A stretch of 39,624 nt of DNA from Chitinophagia bacterium. GTDB taxonomy: Bacteria; Bacteroidota; Bacteroidia; Chitinophagales; Chitinophagaceae. Shown one piece after another: positions 1-9,309 of the stretch. Numbering within the stretch: position 1 is the first letter of the stretch; every line of letters begins with the position of its first letter. The translations under genes and the position numbers were made by a program. Location: positions 1 to 39,624 of the forward strand of contig RFSD01000002.1 in the NCBI GenBank assembly GCA_009924165.1. Direction: 5' to 3'. The notes under the pieces are model-generated. The model had not been told where the DNA came from and did no database searches. It was given only the letters and a program-made list of their open reading frames with translations.

Positions 1-47
1 TTTTGGTATCGGTGGCGTCTTAATTAAGATGGTTGCAGACCAAGTAG

Positions 48-536
48 ATGTGGAAGTGGTTGCGAATTATCAATAAGCATTGGTATTATTTTGCCATCAA
101 AGAATATTACAGAAAAATAGGAAAGGCAGAATTGCCTATCATGATTAGTGGTACCATCACAGACGCTTCTGGCAGAACCTTAAGTGGACAAACATTAGAA
201 GCATTCTATACCTCTGTTGAACATGCTAAGCCATTAAGTGTTGGTTTAAACTGTGCATTAGGTGCGCAAGAAATGCGTGCACATATCGAAGAGCTTTCTC
301 AAATTGCAACTTGTTATACATCGGCCTATCCTAATGCTGGTTTACCAAATGCAATGGGCGAATACGATGAAGCACCGCATCAAACGGCGCATTTTATTGA
401 AGAATGGGCCAAAAATAAATTTGTAAATATTGTAGGAGGATGTTGTGGCACCACCCCAGACCATATTAAACATATGGCAGATAACGTACGCAACATTCAA
501 CCAAGAACTTTACCAATTGTAGACAAAACTATTTAA
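48..536 (+). CDS. Homocysteine S-methyltransferase domain (N-terminal module of split methionine synthase), C-terminal portion only; 5' part missing or disrupted
   Basis: Protein contains [31 protein letters not shown] and [11 protein letters not shown], the Cys/CC zinc-ligand motifs of the Hcy-binding domain. Recognisable homology begins only at FAIKEYYRK (about nt 93); an in-frame stop lies at 45-47. Confidence 0.85.
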   Translation: MWKWLRIINKHWYYFAIKEYYRKIGKAELPIMISGTITDASGRTLSGQTLEAFYTSVEHAKPLSVGLNCALGAQEMRAHIEELSQIATCYTSAYPNAGLPNAMGEYDEAPHQTAHFIEEWAKNKFVNIVGGCCGTTPDHIKHMADNVRNIQPRTLPIVDKTI

Positions 537-540
537 GATT

Positions 541-3273
541 ATGAGTGAATTACCTATACATATCAAACCCTATTTAAGATTAGCTGGATTAGAACCTTTA
601 GTGATTCGTCCTGAAACAAATTTTGTAAATGTTGGTGAAAGAACCAATGTGACAGGCTCTAAAAAATTTGCAAGACTCATTAAGGAAAATAAATACGAAA
701 AAGCATTATCTGTTGCACGTCAGCAGGCAGAAAATGGTGCACAGATCATTGATATCAATATGGACGACGCCTTACTTGAAGGCGTAAAAGCCATGACCAC
801 TTATTTGAATTTATTACAGAGCGAACCGGATATTGCAAAAATCCCCATCATGATTGATAGCTCAAAGTTTGAGATCATCGAAGCGGGATTAAAATGTGTG
901 CAAGGAAAATGTATTGTGAATTCCATTTCTATGAAAGAGGGGGAAGCCAAGTTCATAGAACAAGCACATATCTGTAAAGCCTATGGTGCTGCAGTCATTG
1001 TAATGGCATTTGATGAAGTTGGACAAGCAGATACTAAAGATAGAAAAGTAGAAATTTGTGCGCGTGCTTATAAAATTTTAGTAGAACAAGTAGGATTCGA
1101 CCCACAAGACATCATTTTTGATCCTAATATTTTTGCAATCGCGACAGGTATCGAAGAGCATAATAATTATGCGGTAGATTTTATAGAAGCAACAAGGGAG
1201 ATAAAGGCTCTAATGCCTTTGGCAAAAGTGAGTGGTGGTGTATCCAACGTTTCTTTTTCTTTCAGAGGCAATGACGCAGTAAGAGAAGCCATTCATGCGG
1301 TGTTTTTATACCATGCGGTGAATGCAGGAATGGATATGGGTATTGTGAATGCTGGTCAATTAATTGTTTATGACGAGATTGAACCTGAATTAAAACAGCT
1401 TTGTGAGGATGTGATTTTGAATCAAAATAATGACGATAACCAAGCGACTGAAGCATTGATTCAATATGCAGATGCCTTAAAAGCAAAAGGTGAAGACGCA
1501 GGACAAGTGGCAGAAGCCAATAGTAAAAAATTAGCTTGGAGATCGGGCACAGTAGAAGAGCGACTTGCACATTCATTGATTAATGGCATTACTGATTTCA
1601 TTGAGGCTGATACAGAAGAAGCTAGACTACAATATAGTGCACCATTGGAAGTGATTGAAGGGCCATTGATGGCCGGCATGAATCAGGTGGGTGATTTATT
1701 TGGCGCAGGTAAAATGTTTTTACCTCAAGTTGTGAAAAGTGCAAGGGTGATGAAAAAGAGTGTGGCCGTATTGACACCATATATTGAAGCCGAAAAAGAA
1801 AGAATAAAAAATGCATCTACCAATCCAAATGGTCAAACAAAAGGACCAGCTAAAATATTATTAGCCACAGTAAAAGGCGATGTACATGATATCGGTAAAA
1901 ATATTGTGGGTGTCGTGTTGGGCTGTAATGGATATGAGATTATTGACATAGGTGTAATGGTACCTGCAGATAAAATTCTTGCAGAAGCTGAAAAACATCA
2001 AGTAGACATCATAGGATTAAGCGGATTGATCACCCCATCACTAGACGAGATGGTCTATATCGCAAAAGAAATGAAACGTCGTGGCATGACCATCCCATTG
2101 ATGATTGGAGGCGCGACTACTTCTAGAATGCATACTGCAGTTAAAATTGCGCCAGAATACAATGATGGAGTTATTCATGTATTGGATGCATCAAGAAGTG
2201 TGACTGTAGCTGGATCTTTGTTGAATAAAGAAACAAAAAAGCCTTTCTTAGCAGAATTAGAGCAATCCTACACACAATTAAAGACAGATTTTGATAATAA
2301 AAAAACAGTCAAGCAAAGTATCCCCTATGCGACTGCATTAGAAAATAAAGTAGCGATTGATTGGACTGGATTTAATGCAACTCCTCCAAGTTTTACTGGC
2401 AATAAAGCCATTGAAATAACAGATCTATCTGTACTAGTGGACTATATAGATTGGAAACCATTCTTTATTGCTTGGGAATTGCATGGTAATTTCCCAGCCA
2501 TCTTAACAGACGAAGTCGTTGGTGAAGTAGCAAGTAAATTATACCAAGATGCACAGGCCTTATTAAAAAAGATCATTGCGGAAAATTGGTTAACTGCAAA
2601 AGCGGCAGTTGGTTTTTGGCCAGCAAAATCGAATGGAGATGATGTGACTGTTACCGACGGTTCAAAAAATGTTGATTTACATTTCTTAAGACAACAAGCA
2701 AAGAAAGCAGCAGGTCAACCTAACTTTTCTTTAGCAGATTTTATTTGTCCAGCATCTGAAAACAAATCAGATTATATTGGCGCATTCGCTGTAACCATTC
2801 ATGGTATCGAAAAACATATCAAAGCATTTGAGGAAAATTTAGATGACTACAATAAAATCATCTTACAAGCACTGGCTGATCGCTTTGCAGAAGCATTTGC
2901 TGAATATTTACATGCTCAAACAAGAAAAGAGTTGTGGGGGTATGCAAAAGATGAGCAACTAGATAACACAGCATTGATTCAAGAAAGTTATGTAGGTATT
3001 CGTCCTGCACCGGGCTATCCTGCTTGTCCAGACCATACCGAAAAATATACCTTGTTTAATTTATTGAATGCAGAACAACATACTGGTATTAGTTTGACAG
3101 AAAGTTTAGCTATGTATCCAGCATCAAGTGTATGTGGATGGTATTTTGCACATCCTCAAAGTCAATATTTTGGATTAGGTAAAATTCAGCAAGACCAAGT
3201 CGTTGACTATGCGAAAAGGAAAAATCAACCTCTAGAGTATATCACCAAATGGTTACAACCTGTAATTGACTAA
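541..3273 (+). CDS. metH: Methionine synthase core: pterin-binding, cobalamin-binding and AdoMet-activation domains
   Basis: [18 protein letters not shown] (pterin domain), [29 protein letters not shown] (DxHxxG B12 motif), [17 protein letters not shown] (activation domain). Confidence 0.97.
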   Translation: MSELPIHIKPYLRLAGLEPLVIRPETNFVNVGERTNVTGSKKFARLIKENKYEKALSVARQQAENGAQIIDINMDDALLEGVKAMTTYLNLLQSEPDIAKIPIMIDSSKFEIIEAGLKCVQGKCIVNSISMKEGEAKFIEQAHICKAYGAAVIVMAFDEVGQADTKDRKVEICARAYKILVEQVGFDPQDIIFDPNIFAIATGIEEHNNYAVDFIEATREIKALMPLAKVSGGVSNVSFSFRGNDAVREAIHAVFLYHAVNAGMDMGIVNAGQLIVYDEIEPELKQLCEDVILNQNNDDNQATEALIQYADALKAKGEDAGQVAEANSKKLAWRSGTVEERLAHSLINGITDFIEADTEEARLQYSAPLEVIEGPLMAGMNQVGDLFGAGKMFLPQVVKSARVMKKSVAVLTPYIEAEKERIKNASTNPNGQTKGPAKILLATVKGDVHDIGKNIVGVVLGCNGYEIIDIGVMVPADKILAEAEKHQVDIIGLSGLITPSLDEMVYIAKEMKRRGMTIPLMIGGATTSRMHTAVKIAPEYNDGVIHVLDASRSVTVAGSLLNKETKKPFLAELEQSYTQLKTDFDNKKTVKQSIPYATALENKVAIDWTGFNATPPSFTGNKAIEITDLSVLVDYIDWKPFFIAWELHGNFPAILTDEVVGEVASKLYQDAQALLKKIIAENWLTAKAAVGFWPAKSNGDDVTVTDGSKNVDLHFLRQQAKKAAGQPNFSLADFICPASENKSDYIGAFAVTIHGIEKHIKAFEENLDDYNKIILQALADRFAEAFAEYLHAQTRKELWGYAKDEQLDNTALIQESYVGIRPAPGYPACPDHTEKYTLFNLLNAEQHTGISLTESLAMYPASSVCGWYFAHPQSQYFGLGKIQQDQVVDYAKRKNQPLEYITKWLQPVID

Positions 3274-4016
3274 GCTTTTTCAAACAACCACCAGAATCGT
3301 TTTCTTGGTGTAACCACATAACTTGTAACATATTTACGAATATGTTCAATTGCTTCGTCACAGTCATCTGTTAATAAGATAAATTCTTTATCCTCTGGAG
3401 AAATAGTACCAGCTGCTATCATATGTTCCATCCAATGTATGAAAGGTTCATGGTAGTCTTTACCCATGACCACAATGGGAAAGTTTTTGATGATTTTAGT
3501 TTGTACCAATGTAAGGGTCTCAAAAAATTCATCCTGGGTACCAAATCCACCAGGCATGATCACAAAAGCATAGGAATACTTAACCAACAAAACTTTTCTA
3601 ACAAAGAAAAAACTAAACGTGATGGACTTATGTACATATGGATTAGGGGATTGTTCAAAAGGTAATTGAATATTACACCCAATAGATTTTCCACCAATTT
3701 CATATGCCCCTCTATTGGCCGCTTCCATAATACCAGGACCACCACCAGTCATAGTAACAAAACCTAATTCAGCAATTTTTTGCCCCATTTTTCTTGCTTG
3801 CTCATAATAAGGATGGCCCTCTTTAAATCGGGCAGATCCAAATACCGTGATGCATGGGCCTACAAAATTAAGCACTCTAAACCCTTTAATAAATTCAAAG
3901 AATATTTGAATAGCAAATTTAAACTCCTTCAACCTTGGCCGAGGACCATCTAATTCAACCAATTTTTGCGCAGGAATTATCTTTTTATCAGGTATGGACT
4001 TGTCATTTGTTTGCAT
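3270..4016 (-). CDS. LOG family / TIGR00730 Rossmann-fold protein (cytokinin riboside monophosphate phosphoribohydrolase-like)
   Basis: [14 protein letters not shown] and [12 protein letters not shown] motifs. Confidence 0.92.
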   Translation of the reverse strand: MQTNDKSIPDKKIIPAQKLVELDGPRPRLKEFKFAIQIFFEFIKGFRVLNFVGPCITVFGSARFKEGHPYYEQARKMGQKIAELGFVTMTGGGPGIMEAANRGAYEIGGKSIGCNIQLPFEQSPNPYVHKSITFSFFFVRKVLLVKYSYAFVIMPGGFGTQDEFFETLTLVQTKIIKNFPIVVMGKDYHEPFIHWMEHMIAAGTISPEDKEFILLTDDCDEAIEHIRKYVTSYVVTPRKRFWWLFEKA

Positions 4017-4112
4017 ATGCTTTGATCGCCATTTATGGCAATGAAGTTAGAATAAAATAAGTATTAAACGTCTAAATCAACTAAATTTGACTACCCAATT
4101 TGAAACTTCTAA

Positions 4113-5489
4113 ATGAAAAAAAGCTTTTACTTTTTAAGTCTACTCTTCACGCAATGCATTTGCATCGCTACAATTGGACAAACTAATCAAGTTATATTTG
4201 AACAAGTCCAAATGTATTCTAGTATTCAACCAGAAGGAAAATATTGGCATCCTACTTCCACTCATGTGCAAGCATTTGCTAGCATTTTAGATACAGCACT
4301 TTTTAATCCATTACAACTTCAAAGAGATACAAGTTTTATAACTAAAATAAAAATTTTAAATAAGCCAAATCAAATTGGCAAGATCGTGATTGATTGGAAT
4401 CAAAGCCAATCCTCTGCTTTTCATGCTTATTTAGAAATTTATGAATTGCAACCAGAACAAACATTTAGCAATTCAATGGTGAATGTCATCATTCCAAAAA
4501 AAGACAGCATTCAATCCACATGGTTTTTAACCTGTACTATTTTAGATGCAACTAAAAAACCTGTTTTTCAAAAAACTATTTTAATTGGCATGATTCCAAT
4601 TAGCAACCAAGGCATAGGCTATCCAATGAACGTACCTGTATCCCCTCCAAAAAGCCTATTCAAAGCCATTCAATCTGGTGTCAGCTATTTTGATAAAGAC
4701 GGCGAAGAATTGGCTTACATTGAAGCAAAAGTGCCGATTAGTTTTGCATGGGATAATTTTACCATGCCTTTATTACAAGCAAAGCCAAGAATTAGTGTAG
4801 ATACGAGTAAAGATTTTTTTCAGTTTATACAAAATAATTCAAGGATTGTATTAAGAACACCAACTGCCATGATGCAGAAGATAGACACAAAAAACAAAAC
4901 AACCAACAATCCTTTTTTTACTATTTTACCTGAAATAAAAAAAAGGACCAACACCCTATTTAAAGAATACTATCAAGCAATACAACCTTTAAGGAATACA
5001 AGTGAAAATAAAGACTATTCATTGGAGGCCTATATTGAATTCAATCCATTCATCGATCCAGAATTACGCGCCACACCACCTATTCGATTTCTGCCAGATA
5101 GTATACATAAAATTTATGCAGACACAAATTTAATTGGCAGGTTTAAAGTAGTTGAACTACCAGTCAATACTGAATTGGCTTTCAATTCTAATAAAATATA
5201 CAATGGGTATGACTCTAATTCGATGTATACATTAAATACGAACTATCCAAAAGGAACCATCTCAATCTCTAAATCGGTTGAAGGAAGGATTGGTAAGGAT
5301 ACATTTAAAATTCTTTTTAACAATGACATTGATGTTAAATTAATTTATCTCAATAATGTGGCTGTCATGGCAGCAAAAGGAAGGAATAAACCCAATTACT
5401 TAATACCCATTGAACAAGTAAATCAACATTCAATGTCCGCACTCTTACTCTTAATTGCGTATAGTGAGATTTTTCAATCCCCAAATTAA
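4113..5489 (+). CDS. Uncharacterised secreted protein
   Basis: Long ORF with N-terminal signal peptide (MKKSFYFLSLLFTQCICIATIGQ); no family recognised. Confidence 0.7.
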   Translation: MKKSFYFLSLLFTQCICIATIGQTNQVIFEQVQMYSSIQPEGKYWHPTSTHVQAFASILDTALFNPLQLQRDTSFITKIKILNKPNQIGKIVIDWNQSQSSAFHAYLEIYELQPEQTFSNSMVNVIIPKKDSIQSTWFLTCTILDATKKPVFQKTILIGMIPISNQGIGYPMNVPVSPPKSLFKAIQSGVSYFDKDGEELAYIEAKVPISFAWDNFTMPLLQAKPRISVDTSKDFFQFIQNNSRIVLRTPTAMMQKIDTKNKTTNNPFFTILPEIKKRTNTLFKEYYQAIQPLRNTSENKDYSLEAYIEFNPFIDPELRATPPIRFLPDSIHKIYADTNLIGRFKVVELPVNTELAFNSNKIYNGYDSNSMYTLNTNYPKGTISISKSVEGRIGKDTFKILFNNDIDVKLIYLNNVAVMAAKGRNKPNYLIPIEQVNQHSMSALLLLIAYSEIFQSPN

Positions 5490-5495
5490 TCATGC

Positions 5496-6266
5496 ATGCG
5501 CCTCGTAAGTTATAATGTCAATGGAATAAGAGCAGCCATTAAAAAAGGTTTGATTGAATGGCTTAAAGATTATCCAGTTGATGTTTTATGTGTTCAAGAA
5601 ACAAAAGCAAGTAGTACAGATATTGACATTAGTCTTTTCACTGATCTTGGTTATCATGTTGCATGGTATCCTGCCCAAAAAAAAGGATACAGTGGCGTGG
5701 CCGTATTTAGTAAACAAAAGCCTAGTCTTGTTGTTCAAGGAACTGGACATGAAATGAGTGATGCCGAAGGACGTGTCATAAGAGTCGATTTTGGAGCTCT
5801 TACCATCATTAATGCTTACTTCCCCTCTGGCACTAGTGGAGACTTGAGACAAGCCTATAAATACCAGTGGTTGGATGAATTTTACAATTGGGTAGAAGCG
5901 TTAAGAAAAGAAAGACCAAATATCATTATTGCAGGAGATTATAATATTGCACATCAAGCAATCGATATCCATGATCCTAAAGGGAATAAAAAATCTTCAG
6001 GTTTTTTACCCGAAGAAAGAGCTTGGATGGATCAGTTACTTGCAAATAATTGGGTAGATAGTTTTAGGTATATCAATAAAGACGCCATTGGAGCTTATTC
6101 TTGGTGGAGTCAAAGATTTCCTTCTGTTAGATTACAAAACAAAGGATGGAGAATTGATTATCTTTGTACAACAAAAATATTGGCAACTAAAATTAAGAAT
6201 GCCTTTATCCTTCCAGACATAAAGCATAGTGATCATTGTCCCGTTGTTGTAGAATTAAAAAAATAA
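5496..6266 (+). CDS. xth: Exodeoxyribonuclease III
   Basis: MRLVSYNVNGIRAAIKKG, CVQETKA, AGDYNIAH, RIDYLCTT, HSDHCPVVVEL: AP-endonuclease/ExoIII family motifs. Confidence 0.95.
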   Translation: MRLVSYNVNGIRAAIKKGLIEWLKDYPVDVLCVQETKASSTDIDISLFTDLGYHVAWYPAQKKGYSGVAVFSKQKPSLVVQGTGHEMSDAEGRVIRVDFGALTIINAYFPSGTSGDLRQAYKYQWLDEFYNWVEALRKERPNIIIAGDYNIAHQAIDIHDPKGNKKSSGFLPEERAWMDQLLANNWVDSFRYINKDAIGAYSWWSQRFPSVRLQNKGWRIDYLCTTKILATKIKNAFILPDIKHSDHCPVVVELKK

Positions 6267-6270
6267 ATCC

Positions 6271-6573
6271 ATGTTTGTATCCAATATTAGTTTTCAAGTT
6301 GATCCTTCCATAGAAGCAGCGTGGTTGAATTGGGTGAAGCAAAGCTTTATACCAAGCTGTCTTTCAACTGACTGCTTTGTAGAGCACCAACTCTATCAAT
6401 TAGACTTAGCAGCAGATCAGCCACCTACATTTACCCTACAATTGTTTAGTCAAACTGCTACTCAAATAGCTGAATTCCAAGCAAAACACGCAGAAACACT
6501 CCTTTTTAACGTCACAGAACAATGGGGAGAACAATGTTTTCACTTCAATACAAGCATGAAAATTGTGAATTGA
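6271..6573 (+). CDS. DUF4286 family protein
   Basis: Small protein resembling Bacteroidota DUF4286 (N-terminal VSNISFQVDPSIEAAWLNWVK; LQLFSQTATQIAEFQ); starts directly after xth. Confidence 0.7.
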   Translation: MFVSNISFQVDPSIEAAWLNWVKQSFIPSCLSTDCFVEHQLYQLDLAADQPPTFTLQLFSQTATQIAEFQAKHAETLLFNVTEQWGEQCFHFNTSMKIVN

Positions 6574-6593
6574 TTGTGGATAGCTAGCCTCCG

Positions 6594-6733
6594 AAAACCC
6601 TTAACTGGCCTCATTTTCATTGTTTAAACCGCTGTAACTCAATACTGTAAGGAATTACAGCTATACACACTTTTTATTGGTCCAAAATTGAGATATAGCC
6701 CTTGAGCGGAAAACCTTACTATTTAAGGGTTTT
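6594..6733. ncRNA. Candidate structured RNA / structured intergenic element, nested stems (orientation unknown)
   Basis: 11-bp perfect IR AAAACCCTTAA (6594-6604)/TTAAGGGTTTT (6723-6733) encloses GTTT/AAAC, CCGC+CTCAA/TTGAGCGG, hairpin CTGTAA-GGAA-TTACAG (6645-6660) and CTATA/TATAG (6661-6665/6694-6698). All are mutually nested. Confidence 0.4.
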
Positions 6734-6792
6734 ATTGGAAAAATAAAAATTAAAAAAAACACTAAAATATTTTTTTGTTTCATCAAACCCAA

Positions 6793-6800
6793 TAAATTTG
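6793..6800 (+). promoter_or_regulatory. Putative Bacteroidota -7 element (TAAATTTG) for the HU gene
   Basis: Matches TAnnTTTG, 33 nt upstream of the HU ATG; -33 element not clear. Confidence 0.4.
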
Positions 6801-6832
6801 TCTTATCGTTTAAAACTATAAAAAACACATCT

Positions 6833-7102
6833 ATGAACAAAGCAGAATTGATCGCACACATCGCTGACGCAGTTGATTGTCCAAAAACACAAGCTAACGC
6901 AGCTTTAGACGCTTTTATCGAAGCAGTAACTAAATCTTTGAAAAAAGGTGACAAAGTAACTTTAGTAGGTTTTGGTACTTTCTCAGTATCTAAGCGTGCT
7001 GCAAGAACTGGTCGTAACCCACAAACAGGTGAGACTATTAAGATTAAAGCAAAGAAAGTTGCACGTTTCAAGGCTGGTAAAGAATTGAGCGGCAAGTTGT
7101 AA
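6833..7102 (+). CDS. HU family DNA-binding protein
   Basis: [28 protein letters not shown]...[40 protein letters not shown], canonical HU. Confidence 0.97.
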   Translation: MNKAELIAHIADAVDCPKTQANAALDAFIEAVTKSLKKGDKVTLVGFGTFSVSKRAARTGRNPQTGETIKIKAKKVARFKAGKELSGKL

Positions 7103-7120
7103 TTTCAAATTTATTTGAAT

Positions 7121-7159
7121 AAAAACCCTCGGATAATCATTTATTCAGAGGGTTTTTTT
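7121..7159 (+). terminator. Rho-independent terminator of HU gene
   Basis: AAAAACCCTC ... GAGGGTTTTTTT hairpin with T-run. Confidence 0.8.
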
Positions 7160-7166
7160 ATATTTG
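7159..7166 (+). promoter_or_regulatory. Putative -7 element (ATATTTG region, TATATTTG) for bTHX gene
   Basis: TAnnTTTG match directly at the 3' edge of the HU terminator; coordinates approximate to +/-1. Confidence 0.35.
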
Positions 7167-7198
7167 TGCTCCAATCACAATTTAAAAATTACAATATC

Positions 7199-7315
7199 AT
7201 GGGTAGAGGAGATAAAAAAACAGCAAAAGGAAAGCGCTTTTTAGGTTCTTTTGGTAAAAGTAGACCACACAAAACAAGAACTATTAAGACAGCTGCTCAA
7301 AAGGCAAAAGCTTAA
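7199..7315 (+). CDS. 30S ribosomal protein bTHX (38 aa)
   Basis: MGRGDKKTAKGKRFLGSFGKSRPHKTRTIKTAAQKAKA matches the MGKGDKKTxxGKxxxGSxGxxRPxK THX family pattern. Start re-assigned from the ORF track's 7115. Confidence 0.88.
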   Translation: MGRGDKKTAKGKRFLGSFGKSRPHKTRTIKTAAQKAKA

Positions 7316-7335
7316 TTTTTTTAAAAAATAGATTC

Positions 7336-7357
7336 CCCCGATTATTCGGGGTTTTTT
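7336..7357 (+). terminator. Rho-independent terminator of bTHX gene
   Basis: CCCCGA-TTAT-TCGGGG followed by TTTTTT. Confidence 0.88.
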
Positions 7358-7374
7358 ATGCCTATTTTTGCAAC

Positions 7375-7578
7375 ATGAAAAGCATTTACTTATTATTTGT
7401 ATTTCAACTGATTGTCTTAGCTGGAAAAGCACAATGTTCCATCTGTACTAAAACAGCTGCGCAGATTGGTGAAGAAGCTGGAAAAGGATTTAATGTTGGT
7501 ATTCTATACCTTGCTGCAATGCCATTTGGCATTATGAGTTATGTCGCTTATAGATGGTGGAAAAATGAAAAAAGCTAG
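7375..7578 (+). CDS. Small secreted/membrane protein with CxxC motif, uncharacterised
   Basis: 67 aa: signal peptide, QCSICTKTA, then a TM segment and YRWWKNEKS tail; TATTTTTG promoter-like sequence immediately upstream. Confidence 0.65.
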   Translation: MKSIYLLFVFQLIVLAGKAQCSICTKTAAQIGEEAGKGFNVGILYLAAMPFGIMSYVAYRWWKNEKS

Positions 7579-7591
7579 TTCATTTAATTAC

Positions 7592-8410
7592 TCAAGTTGA
7601 TAGTTCAGCTTTTATCAATCCATTCTTACAAAAACTTATTTGATTTAATCTTAGTTGTTCAATCAATGCATCATTGGCATCCAATTGATCCCTTGATGCA
7701 AGGGGGTGATATAAATGATATTGGACCCCGCCAAATTTGATGAATTTTTTCTTTACGCCTGCATGTAATAAACGGATGCAAATATCTGTATCCTCTCTAC
7801 CCCAACCACTAAATGATTCATCATATCCATTCACTAAGTACAAATCTGATTTCCAAAAAGCCATATTACATCCTTTGACATCATATAAATGCTTCCCTTT
7901 TGTTTTATAGTTATTTTGTAAAAATTGCATGAGGAATGGTATCCTAAGCGAATTGAAAAAGTTTTTCCCCTTCCACCTTAGTGTTGCAAAATTTACTTTT
8001 TTGGATTCCAATAAAATGTTTGTGATTTTTTTACCTAAAAGCAACCTACTTCCTGTTACAAAAAAACCAGCTGCTCTAAGGCTCAAATGATCTGCGATAA
8101 AATGTTGATCTAAAATAATATCCCCGTCTATTTGAATAATATAATCTGATTGCGCCATGCTGATGGACTTATTTCTTATGGCAGCTAATCTAAAGCCATT
8201 GTCTTCGTGCCAAACATGGATAATATTAAGTGTAGGATGTGCTTCTTTAAACTGTTGAATCAAATTAGCAGTCCTTTCGTCAGAACCATCATCTGCTATA
8301 AGGACCTCATTAGGTAGTATGGTTTGATGTGCAACAGACCTTAAAGTTTGTTGTAATGCTTGAGGCCAATTGTAGGTGGCAATGATTAATGTGACGGAAG
8401 AATTCATCAA
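7592..8410 (-). CDS. Glycosyltransferase family 2 protein
   Basis: VTLIIATYNWPQALQQTLRSVAHQTILPNEVLIADDGSDERT, QIDGDIILD, FSGWGREDTDICIRL. Confidence 0.92.
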   Translation of the reverse strand: MMNSSVTLIIATYNWPQALQQTLRSVAHQTILPNEVLIADDGSDERTANLIQQFKEAHPTLNIIHVWHEDNGFRLAAIRNKSISMAQSDYIIQIDGDIILDQHFIADHLSLRAAGFFVTGSRLLLGKKITNILLESKKVNFATLRWKGKNFFNSLRIPFLMQFLQNNYKTKGKHLYDVKGCNMAFWKSDLYLVNGYDESFSGWGREDTDICIRLLHAGVKKKFIKFGGVQYHLYHPLASRDQLDANDALIEQLRLNQISFCKNGLIKAELST

Positions 8411-9309
8411 AAATAATTTTGTGTAAAACTAAAAATATTGAACCCCTCACTGATGGTTGCTGCCTCTATATCTTGCTCTAATTTTTTTAGATCTAATTGT
8501 TGCATCTTATGTGCGACAATTAACTGAATTGCTTTTGTGAAAATTATTTTTTTGTAGTTGCCTAAAACATTGTTGGCAATTTGATGCGAAGCAATTGCTT
8601 GAATCAAGTCGTTGATCCCAAGGCCCTGTGAAGCAACGGTAGCAACTACTTTTACCAGGTCTGCTGATACCCCATGCTCCATCATCATTTGTCGTATATG
8701 ATTGGTGAAAGTTTGTGCATCTGGTCGATCACTCTTATTGACTACAAATATATCAGCTACTTCCATTAATCCCGATTTCATCATCTGCACTTCATCCCCT
8801 GCTTCAGGCACTAACACGACGACTGTTGTATCAGCTAAAGAAGCTACTTCTACTTCGGATTGTCCCACACCAACTGTTTCAACTATAATTTGATCAAATC
8901 CGACTGATTGAAGTAAAGTCGTTAGTTCAATCATAGAACTGTTTAAGCCCCCTAAATGACCTCTCGAAGCTAAAGAACGAATGAAAACTTGCGGATGTAA
9001 ATACCAATCCTTCATGCGGATACGATCTCCTAAAATAGCTCCTTTATGAAATGGCGAAGAAGGATCTACCAAAAGGACCGCCACTTTTTTGCCTGCAGCT
9101 ATCCACTCGCCCACTAAGCCTGCAATTAAGGTGCTTTTACCTGCCCCTGGAGGCCCTGTAATACCAATAATCGGAATTGCTTTAGGAACTAAATTAGTTA
9201 AATAGACATCCACCCCTTCCACTTTATTTTCAATTTGTGAAATGGTTTTTGCCAATAATAAAAAATTGCCTTCAGCAACCCCTTTTGCGATATCTGTAAC
9301 AGCAAACAT
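8407..9309 (-). CDS. meaB: Methylmalonyl-CoA mutase-associated GTPase MeaB (ArgK family)
   Basis: GITGPPGAGKSTL (Walker A), LLVDPSSPFHKGAILGDRIRM, ETVGVGQSEVEV, VNKSDRPDA. Confidence 0.95.
   Translation of the reverse strand: MFAVTDIAKGVAEGNFLLLAKTISQIENKVEGVDVYLTNLVPKAIPIIGITGPPGAGKSTLIAGLVGEWIAAGKKVAVLLVDPSSPFHKGAILGDRIRMKDWYLHPQVFIRSLASRGHLGGLNSSMIELTTLLQSVGFDQIIVETVGVGQSEVEVASLADTTVVVLVPEAGDEVQMMKSGLMEVADIFVVNKSDRPDAQTFTNHIRQMMMEHGVSADLVKVVATVASQGLGINDLIQAIASHQIANNVLGNYKKIIFTKAIQLIVAHKMQQLDLKKLEQDIEAATISEGFNIFSFTQNYF

Noticed and set aside
530-545. Possible frameshift artefact splitting metH
   Set aside because: Both halves end or begin at a domain boundary with proper stop and start codons, consistent with natural split metH in Bacteroidota.
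1262-1816. Three minus-strand ORFs inside metH (1262-1576, 1461-1679, 1622-1816)
   Set aside because: Mutually overlapping antisense frames in a strongly conserved gene; compositional artefacts.
6661-7095. 144-aa minus-strand ORF over the HU gene
   Set aside because: Antisense shadow of the well-supported HU gene and its leader; no recognisable protein features.
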